In this document: piece after piece, positions 46,020 to 52,534 of the stretch
How the letters are laid out: each line of letters opens with the position of its first letter
Numbering within the stretch: the stretch's first letter is position 1
Assembly (NCBI GenBank): GCA_016927835.1
Contig: JAFGMA010000160.1
Span: 1 to 52,534 of the forward strand
DNA from: Candidatus Zhuqueibacterota bacterium
GTDB taxonomy: Bacteria; Zhuqueibacterota; Zhuqueibacteria; Thermofontimicrobiales; Sulfurfontimicrobiaceae
Reading direction: 5' to 3'
Length of the DNA stretch: 52,534 nucleotides
Notes under the pieces: model-generated
Seen by the model: only the letters and a program-made list of their open reading frames with translations
Told to the model about the DNA's origin: nothing
The model's database searches: none
Made by a program: the position numbers and the translations under genes

Positions 46020-46901
46020 TTACAAATTTTCAACCAATCCCAAAATACGCTCTAGCTCATCATCCGAATAAAACTCGATCTCAATTTTTCCGGATTTACC
46101 CTGTTTTTTTATCCTTACCTGCGTCGCAAATACCCTTCTAAAAGTATTTTCCGCATTCTCGATATACAATGGGATTTCCTGGTTAACGCGTTTTTTATCG
46201 CTGCCGACTGGGATTGCATTTTCTTTTTTGACCAGAGCCTCAACTTTGCGAACTGACAACTGGCTCTTAACGGCTTTCTTGAAAACTTCCAGTTGTTTTC
46301 TTCGATCTTCAATTGAAAGCAGCGCGCGCGCATGCCCCATCGACAAATCACCCACAATAAGGCTCTCCTGGATGGCATCCGGCAATTTTAACAGGCGGAG
46401 AAAATTTGTGACCGTCGATCTTTCCTTCCCGACTTTCTGCGCTACTTCTTCCTGGGTCAGGTGGCATTCGGCTAATAATCTCTGGTAGCCCCTGGCAACA
46501 TCGATTGGATTCAAATCCTCCCGCTGAATATTTTCAATGAGCGATAATTCGAGCATTTCCTCATCGCTTTGAACATTCAAAACATAGGCAGGAATTGTTT
46601 CAAAATTCAAATCGAGCACCGCGCGCAACCGGCGCTCGCCAGCAATCAACTGATAACGTGATTCAAATTCACGCACTGTGATCGGCTGAATAATGCCCTT
46701 TTCAGCGATTGAATTCTTCAGCTCCTCCAGTGCAATTGGATCAAAATTTTGTCGAGGTTGAAATGGGTTCGGTTCAACTTTGCTGACCGGGATCTGCAAA
46801 ACGCTGCTGCTTTTCGATGTTTTGGATGGCTCTTCAATGTCGGTTTCGAGATCGGGAATTAATGCACCCAATCCTCTGCCCAACCTGGTTTTACCTACCA
46901 T
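46020..46901 (-). CDS. parB: Chromosome partitioning protein ParB
   Basis: 293 residues. The N-terminal ParB/Srx CTP-binding fold carries QPRQNFDPIALEELKNSI, then GERRLRA (box II) and LSLIENIQREDLNP (box I-like), followed by the helix-turn-helix TQEEVAQKVGKERSTVTNFL and a C-terminal dimerisation domain. It binds parS sites and spreads on DNA as a CTP-gated clamp. Its start overlaps the last 11 bases of parA, the usual arrangement. No canonical parS was recognised in the window. Confidence 0.97.
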   Translation of the reverse strand: MVGKTRLGRGLGALIPDLETDIEEPSKTSKSSSVLQIPVSKVEPNPFQPRQNFDPIALEELKNSIAEKGIIQPITVREFESRYQLIAGERRLRAVLDLNFETIPAYVLNVQSDEEMLELSLIENIQREDLNPIDVARGYQRLLAECHLTQEEVAQKVGKERSTVTNFLRLLKLPDAIQESLIVGDLSMGHARALLSIEDRRKQLEVFKKAVKSQLSVRKVEALVKKENAIPVGSDKKRVNQEIPLYIENAENTFRRVFATQVRIKKQGKSGKIEIEFYSDDELERILGLVENL

Positions 46902-47655
46902 TTTTCATCATTTCCTCGGCTAATGCCATATAGCTTTCTGCACCCGGGGAAACCGCATCATATAAAATTATTGGTTTACCGAAACTCGGTGCCTCGCTTA
47001 ATCGAACATTTCGATTGATAACCGTCTTAAAAACCTTGTCCTCAAAATATTTTTTCACATCATCGGCAACCTGTCGCGACAAGTTTAATCTGCCATCATA
47101 CATTGTGAGCAAAACCCCTTCGATCTCAAGGTTCCGATTCAAATGCTTTTGAACCAGGCGGATGGTATTGAGTAATTGACTGAGACCTTCCAGAGCATAG
47201 TATTCACATTGAATCGGTATGAGGACGGCGTTGGCGGCAGTCATTGCGTTCAGCGTGAGCAAACCCAACGACGGCGGACAATCAATAAATACATATTTGT
47301 ATTCTTTCGCGAGCCGTTTGAGAGCGTTCTCAAGGATTTTTTCGCGCGAAATCACGCCCACCAATTCAAGCTCAGCGCCTACCAAATTTTTGGTAGACGG
47401 GATCAAGTCCAGAAAATCCAATTCCGTTTTGATGATGGTCTGGTTGATATCCTCGCCATTAATCAGAATCTCGTAAATACTTTTTTTTATTTTCCGTTGA
47501 TCGAATCCCAACCCACTCGTCGTATTCGCCTGCGGATCAATATCAATCAGCAAAATAGGGTATTCTGCGACCGCCAAGCAGGCGGACAAATTTATGGCTG
47601 TTGTTGTTTTGCCAACACCACCTTTTTGATTCGCGATTGATATGATTTTACCCAT
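46891..47655 (-). CDS. parA: Chromosome partitioning ATPase ParA
   Basis: 254 residues from ATG 47655, which has GGGAGAAAAAA upstream; an in-frame TTG-type start at 47682 is not needed. The deviant Walker A motif QKGGVGKTT lies at residues 10-18, with the signature FIDCPPSLGLL and a later ALEGLSQLLNTI, as in chromosomal Soj/ParA. It binds DNA with ATP and drives segregation with ParB. First gene of the ParA-ParB-M23-bactofilin unit. Confidence 0.97.
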   Translation of the reverse strand: MGKIISIANQKGGVGKTTTAINLSACLAVAEYPILLIDIDPQANTTSGLGFDQRKIKKSIYEILINGEDINQTIIKTELDFLDLIPSTKNLVGAELELVGVISREKILENALKRLAKEYKYVFIDCPPSLGLLTLNAMTAANAVLIPIQCEYYALEGLSQLLNTIRLVQKHLNRNLEIEGVLLTMYDGRLNLSRQVADDVKKYFEDKVFKTVINRNVRLSEAPSFGKPIILYDAVSPGAESYMALAEEMMKNGR

Positions 47656-47690
47656 TTTTTTCTCCCATCCATCGATTTGCAAATTTTATT

Positions 47691-47719
47691 AATATATAAT
47701 TTTAACTATTCAAATGCAA
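47691..47719 (-). promoter_or_regulatory. Putative sigma-70-like promoter of parA
   Basis: On the minus strand TTGCAT (47719-47714), a 17-base spacer and TATATT (47696-47691) lie about 36 bases before the parA start. Matches and spacing fit a housekeeping promoter, but the region is AT-rich so chance is possible. Confidence 0.45.
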
Positions 47720-47801
47720 GTTAAAAATTGAAATTAAAAAAACTTTTTAACCTGATTAAAATTGCCTTTGAAAGCTCAATTGGCACCCTCGTGAACCAAT
47801 T

Positions 47802-48935
47802 TTATTTCAACGATTCAGCTTTTGAATCGAACGAACGACCGAATTTAAATTCGTGCATATCCAGTGACCAGGAATCACGCACAATGAAGTGAGCAAGTGC
47901 TTTGCCTAATGCCGGACCCAGCATAAACCCATGTCCGCACATCCCGACACATACATAAACGCCAGGAATATCCGTTTCGTCCACGATTGGATTTCCATCC
48001 GGAGTCATACTGTAGGAGCCAGCCCATTGTCGAATGACAGCGATATTTTCGAGCACCGGAACCAGGCGAATCATCCGGCGAGGCATTTCCGTGAGAAATT
48101 CAAAGGTTGTTCCCAAATCCTTTCCGGGCACCGGCGGCTGCGGCGTATAGCACCCGATGAATTGTCCGGATAATCGCTGGATAAAATAGCAGCCATCAGC
48201 GCGATAGTCGACCAACATTGGCAGATACATGGGTTGAACGCCCTCGGTGATCAGGGCTTCATGTCTTTCAGGTGCCACGGGAAGGTCATTTCCCACCATA
48301 TTTCCCACTTCTCTCGCCCAGGGTCCGGCTGCATTGACGATTTTGGGTGCGACAAAGGTTTCCCCTGTTCCGGTGAATACTGCTTTTTGTCCGTCTCCTC
48401 TGATTTCGATCGCGATGACTTCCGAATGGACTAAAATTTTGCCGCCGAGTTTTTTCATTCCCTGGTGATATCCTTTGAGCACGCGAAACGGATCAGCCTG
48501 CCCATCGGTAGGGCAAAAGGTTCCACCGAGCAGACTATCGCAATTCATTATTGGCACCAGCTTCTGAATATCTTTTTTTTCCATGAAACGCACATCGAGT
48601 CCCGCATGTTGCTGTACTGCAAGGTTTTGCAAAAAGCTGTTTTTACGAGCTTCATCATACGCCAGAAAAAGATATCCTGACGGGTACCACTCTACCGAAA
48701 AGCCAAATTCATCTTCCATGCTTTTGAATAATTCAATGCTCTCCATCGCCAGACGGATAGACGCTTCGGTAGAAAACTGGGCGCGAATGCCCGTGATGCA
48801 ACGTCCTGTTGAACCCGATCCCGGAAAATTTTTCTCGATTAGAAGCACGCTTTGATTGGCTCTGCATAAATAATATGCCACTGAAAAACCGATAATTCCG
48901 CCGCCGATGACGATCACATCATATTCATTCCTCAT
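47802..48935 (-). CDS. FAD-dependent amino-acid dehydrogenase subunit (DAO fold, beta/PdhB-like)
   Basis: 377 residues from ATG 48935, chosen because GGAGG lies five bases upstream; the preceding GTG at 48941 is less likely. N-terminal Rossmann motif IVIGGGIIGFSVAYYL, the TGRCITGIRAQFS segment and the FAD-binding C-terminal YVCVGMCGHGFMLGPALG are those of the glycine/sarcosine oxidase (DAO) family. In dye-linked L-proline dehydrogenase complexes this is the beta subunit that oxidises the amino acid. The start overlaps the upstream [2Fe-2S] gene by 11 bases. It is the last gene of a four-gene operon. Confidence 0.85.
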   Translation of the reverse strand: MRNEYDVIVIGGGIIGFSVAYYLCRANQSVLLIEKNFPGSGSTGRCITGIRAQFSTEASIRLAMESIELFKSMEDEFGFSVEWYPSGYLFLAYDEARKNSFLQNLAVQQHAGLDVRFMEKKDIQKLVPIMNCDSLLGGTFCPTDGQADPFRVLKGYHQGMKKLGGKILVHSEVIAIEIRGDGQKAVFTGTGETFVAPKIVNAAGPWAREVGNMVGNDLPVAPERHEALITEGVQPMYLPMLVDYRADGCYFIQRLSGQFIGCYTPQPPVPGKDLGTTFEFLTEMPRRMIRLVPVLENIAVIRQWAGSYSMTPDGNPIVDETDIPGVYVCVGMCGHGFMLGPALGKALAHFIVRDSWSLDMHEFKFGRSFDSKAESLK

Positions 48936-49203
48936 CGGCACCTCCGGCGAGAATTTTCATGGGAACCGTTTTCAACGGTGGGCGCTGCGTCATCTGCTCG
49001 ATATCACTCGCTTTTTTGCCGGTCTGCTGCGTAATTATCTGGCTGATGAGGCGACCACAGGTTCGTCCCTGGCAGGGTCCCATGCCGGCGCGCAAATGAT
49101 GCTTTATTTCATTCAGTGACGTCAAACCTATATCAATCGCATCCAGAATGTCGCCAACGGTTATATCTTCGCACCGGCAGATCACTATATCGCGCGTTTG
49201 CAT
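48925..49203 (-). CDS. BFD-like [2Fe-2S] binding protein
   Basis: 92 residues. Four cysteines, C9 and C11 (ICRCED) and C44 and C49 (GPCQGRTC), spaced as in the BFD-like [2Fe-2S] domain. The remainder is a short helical tail. In amino-acid dehydrogenase complexes (the delta or X subunit) this protein carries electrons between the flavin subunits. It sits between the ferredoxin and the DAO-type gene. Confidence 0.85.
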   Translation of the reverse strand: MQTRDIVICRCEDITVGDILDAIDIGLTSLNEIKHHLRAGMGPCQGRTCGRLISQIITQQTGKKASDIEQMTQRPPLKTVPMKILAGGADEE

Positions 49204-49218
49204 GTCATTATTCCCCTG

Positions 49219-49704
49219 TTAATCTTTTCTGCGAAAAAAGCGCACTGTCATTGAATATTTTTCAGGAACGGCGATGAAAACAATGGGCGTTCGGTCATAC
49301 GCCTTCGGATTTTTGACCGATACAATTCTGCCCTCACAAACCGGTCTTCCGGAACGATCCAGCGCTGTGACGTCTTCTCCTTTTGACGGTAGCGGTAGAA
49401 ATTCATACGGAATACCGATTTCAGCTTCGGCTTCCGAGTAAGTCTGATTAATAGAAAAAATAGCCAACCCGGGACAATTGGCAACGCACAAAGTGCATCC
49501 GCTGCATTTCTCGAAATCGACGACCGGAACGTTGGTGATTTCACCGGTGATGGTGATCGCGCCCTGCGGGCAAATATCCACGCATGGATTGCATGGGATG
49601 TGTTGCACGCATTCAATTACAATGACTCTGCCCTGCTTCATCCGTTCTTCGGTGGGCAATTGCAAATCTTCAATTGTAACCACGCCATTTTCGAGATAGC
49701 TCAT
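49219..49704 (-). CDS. Ferredoxin-like protein with two [4Fe-4S] clusters
   Basis: 161 residues. Two cluster motifs: CVQHIPCNPCVDICP (first, C-x5-C-x2-C-x3-CP) and CSGCTLCVANCP (second, C-x2-C-x2-C-x3-CP). The C-terminal 75 residues have no Cys and may dock to the partner proteins. Its ATG overlaps the stop of the upstream flavoprotein by four bases (ATGA), so translation is coupled. Probably the F/gamma subunit of the dehydrogenase complex. Confidence 0.85.
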   Translation of the reverse strand: MSYLENGVVTIEDLQLPTEERMKQGRVIVIECVQHIPCNPCVDICPQGAITITGEITNVPVVDFEKCSGCTLCVANCPGLAIFSINQTYSEAEAEIGIPYEFLPLPSKGEDVTALDRSGRPVCEGRIVSVKNPKAYDRTPIVFIAVPEKYSMTVRFFRRKD

Positions 49705-51134
49705 CGCTTATGCCACTCCTTTGCTAATTGGTGTTCTCCGGTACGCGTTTTCTCACCGAACGGACCGCTTCGAAGCTCCTGCAACCCCTTGATTACATCA
49801 GCTTTCAAGCGCCTGATTTCCTCGGTGGTGCCGGTTAATTTTTCCACCGCTCCAATCCCGCAGAGCCTGCCTTCGAGCATTGCTGATGAGGCTTCTTCGA
49901 TTCCGCTGACATCGCCGGCAACATAAAGCCCGGGAACCGATGTTTCCAAATTTTCATCGTGCAACGCAACGTTTCCGCCCAGTGGTGCGATATATCGCAT
50001 TTCGCAGCCGGCTTGAGATAAAATTTCCGAGGTTGGATTCAATCCGACTGACAGGCAAATCGTATCGACTGCCAGTTCGCGTTCGCTTCCCGGTATTTCC
50101 TTCCAGTTGCGATCGATCCGCACAATTCTGGCGGCTTCCACACGATCGTTGCCGATGGCAGCCTGGATGGTATGCGAGGTTAAAATCGGTACGCCTGTAC
50201 GGGCGATTTTTGATGCGTGTACCTGGTATGCCCCGATTGACGGCAAGGCTTCGATTACGGCTGCGACCTTCGCCCCCGCCTGAAGCAATTGATAGCTGAC
50301 GATGACACCAATGTTGCCTGCGCCCACCATTAAAATTGTCTCACCGGGCAGGATGCCATATACATTCATCAGCGTTTGAACCGCGCCTGCCCCATAAACG
50401 CCAGGCAGATCATTATTTTCAAAAGCCAACATATTTTCAGCCGCGCCGGTGGCGACGATGACTTTGCGGGCACGTACTTGTTTAAGCCTGCCTTGATGAA
50501 TAATTGCCAGCGTGTGCGGGTGGAAGTAGCCGATGACAGAGGTATCCGTGAAGATTTGGACATCGAGTCCCTGAAGTTGTTCGATGAGCTTGTTGCTGAT
50601 ATCGATGCCGCGAATTTTCGCATAATGATCGCGCGATCCGAAGAACATGTGGGTTTGTTTTATTAATTGTCCGCCAATGACGGCATTCTCATCGAAGATC
50701 ATGACTTTCGCGCCCAGCTTTGCTGCATAAATCGCAGCAGAAAGTCCTGCCGGACCGCCTCCGATGATGGCAATTTCCGTTTGGTATAGCGGAAAGTCCT
50801 TGCGGATGAATTGAGTGGTGGATGTGCTGGCGGGCAGCTTGCCCCAGCCGGTTTGTGATTTGACGACCATGCCGTCGCGTGCCATGACCATGCAGCTCTT
50901 GATATTGGGGACGCCATTCACCTCCATCAGGCAGGAGGAGCACTTGCCGATGGCACAAAAAAAGCCCCGCGGTCGATGGCGTCGAAGGCTTTTTGAAAGC
51001 ACTCGTATACCAGTCGCATGCAGGGCTGCCGCAATTGTTTCACCATCGAAAGCTTTGATTGGGATGCCATCAAAGGTGAATTGAATTTCTCTCCCCCGCC
51101 TAAATGTCAAAATCGGATGCGACTCAATTCTCAT
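49701..51134 (-). CDS. [2Fe-2S]/FAD/NAD(P)-binding oxidoreductase subunit (alpha/PdhA-like)
   Basis: 477 residues from ATG 51134, with GAGAG upstream; GTG 51140 is also possible. N-terminal 2Fe-2S domain (Fer2_4 type) with FFCAIGKCSSCLMEVNG, then an NAD(P)/FAD two-dinucleotide-fold protein: IIGGGPAGLSAAIYAAKLGA, a second Rossmann LMVGAGNIGVIVSYQLLQAG, and GLYVAGDVSGIEEAS at the FAD C-terminal site. This fusion is the pattern of the HcnB/OoxA-type and dye-linked proline dehydrogenase alpha subunits, which hand electrons to NAD or other acceptors. It is the first of four genes in the order alpha, ferredoxin, [2Fe-2S], beta. Confidence 0.85.
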   Translation of the reverse strand: MRIESHPILTFRRGREIQFTFDGIPIKAFDGETIAAALHATGIRVLSKSLRRHRPRGFFCAIGKCSSCLMEVNGVPNIKSCMVMARDGMVVKSQTGWGKLPASTSTTQFIRKDFPLYQTEIAIIGGGPAGLSAAIYAAKLGAKVMIFDENAVIGGQLIKQTHMFFGSRDHYAKIRGIDISNKLIEQLQGLDVQIFTDTSVIGYFHPHTLAIIHQGRLKQVRARKVIVATGAAENMLAFENNDLPGVYGAGAVQTLMNVYGILPGETILMVGAGNIGVIVSYQLLQAGAKVAAVIEALPSIGAYQVHASKIARTGVPILTSHTIQAAIGNDRVEAARIVRIDRNWKEIPGSERELAVDTICLSVGLNPTSEILSQAGCEMRYIAPLGGNVALHDENLETSVPGLYVAGDVSGIEEASSAMLEGRLCGIGAVEKLTGTTEEIRRLKADVIKGLQELRSGPFGEKTRTGEHQLAKEWHKR

Positions 51135-51355
51135 AACCACTCTCTGCAGAATACCATTTCGACATTCATCAATTTCAGTTATCGGTGGAAATAAACATTA
51201 TAGGAAGTGAAAGAAACGATTTCGACTGGAATATAATAAAATTTTCACCAATTTCCAAATGGAAATAATTGTATGTCCCATATTTTGCAAGATTCCGAAT
51301 GATCACGGGTGTGACGGGACAACTTCGACTTCGAATGCATTCGTTTGGGGAAGAG

Positions 51356-52534
51356 CTAGCACTTAAACTTTATCAAAGATGGCTCATAATCGGGCACATT
51401 TTCGAAGCCCAATAAATTTAGAATCGTCCCGGCAACATTGGCTAAGCCGCCTTTTATATCTCGATTTATTTCATATTCACCGGCATAGTTTTTATCAATG
51501 ATAATAAACGGAACCGGATTCAAGGTATGAGCAGTTTTCGCCGTTCGCACCCCATTTTTTTCGGTCCACATTTCATCCGCATTGCCGTGATCGGCAGTGA
51601 CAATCACCACACCGTCCAAGGAATTCACGACTTCAATCAGCTTTCCGACGCACTCATCTACAGTTTCCACTGCGGTGATAGCAGCTGACATCACACCGGT
51701 ATGCCCCACCATGTCGCCATTGGCGAAATTCAAACGCCCGAATCGATATCGTCCGCTCTTGAGAAGTTCGATCGTTTTATCAGCAATTTCGGCGGCTTTC
51801 ATTTTCGGCTTCTGATCGAAGGGTACTTTATCCGACGGAATTTCAATGTATGTTTCCAGGATTTTATCGATGTATCCGGAACGATTGCCATTCCAAAAAT
51901 AGGTCACATGCCCGTATTTTTGTGTTTCAGAAATTGCAAAGGAGGTGACTTTTTCTGTGACTAGGTATTCGGTGATCGTACGCTCGATTTCCGGCGGATT
52001 TACCAGGAAGTTTTTTGGAAGATGCAAATCGCCGTCATATTCCATCATACCATAATAATCGACTTTCGGAAAGTTGCCCCGCGGGAATTCATTGAAATCG
52101 GGTTCATCGAACGCACGCGAAATTTCGATTGCACGGTCACCCCGAAAATTAAAGAAAATCACCTGATCGCCTTCACCCATTTTCCCCACAGGTTCACCGT
52201 TCTCAACGATTACGAATGGTCCGAGGTATTGATCGATTTCACCTTTCGCATAACCACTTTCAACCGCGTCCCGGGCGTTTGCAAAGCGGGGACCTTCTCC
52301 CAGTACATGCGCATCCCAGCCTCGCCGAACGATATTCCAATCGGCATAATAGCGATCCATGGTCACATTCATCCTCCCGCCACCCGACGCTATCCGAATA
52401 TCACACCCGCTTGCGCGGAACCGGGTCGCCTTTTCTTCGAAGGCATCGATGTACGTCAAGGCGCTGCGTTCCGGGACGTCTCTTCCGTCCCACAGCGGAT
52501 GAAGTCGTATTTTCTTCACATTGTTAGCGACGAG
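51356..52534 (-). CDS. gpmI: 2,3-bisphosphoglycerate-independent phosphoglycerate mutase, partial
   Basis: The frame stays open to the window edge at 52534; a GTG at 52519 is internal, since codons before it (LVANN) continue the protein. About 392 C-terminal residues are present, including LHPLWDGRDVPERSA and the C-terminal metal-binding VTADHGNADEMW and KTAHTLNPVPFI. The missing N-terminus would carry the phosphoserine and first metal-binding residues. GpmI interconverts 3- and 2-phosphoglycerate in glycolysis, using manganese ions. It shows no link with the dehydrogenase operon, which starts 220 bases downstream of its stop. Confidence 0.95.
   Translation of the reverse strand, partial: LVANNVKKIRLHPLWDGRDVPERSALTYIDAFEEKATRFRASGCDIRIASGGGRMNVTMDRYYADWNIVRRGWDAHVLGEGPRFANARDAVESGYAKGEIDQYLGPFVIVENGEPVGKMGEGDQVIFFNFRGDRAIEISRAFDEPDFNEFPRGNFPKVDYYGMMEYDGDLHLPKNFLVNPPEIERTITEYLVTEKVTSFAISETQKYGHVTYFWNGNRSGYIDKILETYIEIPSDKVPFDQKPKMKAAEIADKTIELLKSGRYRFGRLNFANGDMVGHTGVMSAAITAVETVDECVGKLIEVVNSLDGVVIVTADHGNADEMWTEKNGVRTAKTAHTLNPVPFIIIDKNYAGEYEINRDIKGGLANVAGTILNLLGFENVPDYEPSLIKFKC

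Noticed and set aside
46020-47655. Canonical parS site near parAB.
   Set aside because: No match to the 16-base palindromic consensus seen in or around the genes; parS may lie outside the window.
47656-47682. TTG-type start extending ParA by nine residues.
   Set aside because: ParA proteins start just before the Walker motif, and GGGAG precedes the ATG at 47655.

Overview
The window reads like a chromosomal stretch from a Gram-negative bacterium of the FCB side of the tree, most plausibly a KSB1/Calditrichota-like lineage. This is inference from gene content: secreted proteins ending in NPF-type, FlgD-like tail domains, many periplasmic TPR proteins, a TolQ/TolR-like motor with an AgmX-like TonB protein, a ParA-ParB-M23-bactofilin cluster, and Shine-Dalgarno sites that are strong for some genes and absent for others. 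No rRNA, tRNA, CRISPR array, phage or transposase gene was found.

Left part (1-13 kb): a very long multi-PAS histidine kinase broken by four frameshifts; two MacB/FtsX-type permeases and a MacA/HlyD-type adaptor read leftwards, interrupted by a palindromic repeat element and a frameshifted four-helix-bundle gene; the decayed end of a secreted protein with a tail domain; and a lipoprotein metallopeptidase. Several kinds of gene decay lie within the first 11 kb, while the rest of the window is intact.

Middle (13-31.6 kb): an aminoglycoside-phosphotransferase-like kinase next to a small secretion-ATPase-like P-loop protein, a membrane protein, an O6-alkylguanine DNA methyltransferase, two UroD-like enzymes, a CHAT (caspase-like) protein with extra N-terminal domains, a secreted transglutaminase-like protein, a heptad coiled-coil protein, an operon of a VIT/VWA secreted protein with UroD-like, Asp/Glu-racemase-like and DUF2007-like proteins, a PAP2 membrane protein and a large subtilisin-like protease.

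Right part (31.7-52.5 kb): all genes point left. A seven-gene operon (two giant TPR/coiled-coil periplasmic proteins, a small exported protein, ExbB/TolQ, two different ExbD/TolR proteins, an AgmX/TonB-like protein) looks like an envelope-spanning proton-driven machine akin to Agl-Glt or Tol systems; one ExbD lacks the proton-carrying Asp. Then come bactofilin and M23 peptidase with ParB-ParA (cell shape and chromosome segregation), a four-subunit dye-linked amino-acid (proline-type) dehydrogenase operon in order A-F-X-B, and the C-terminal part of phosphoglycerate mutase GpmI running off the window.
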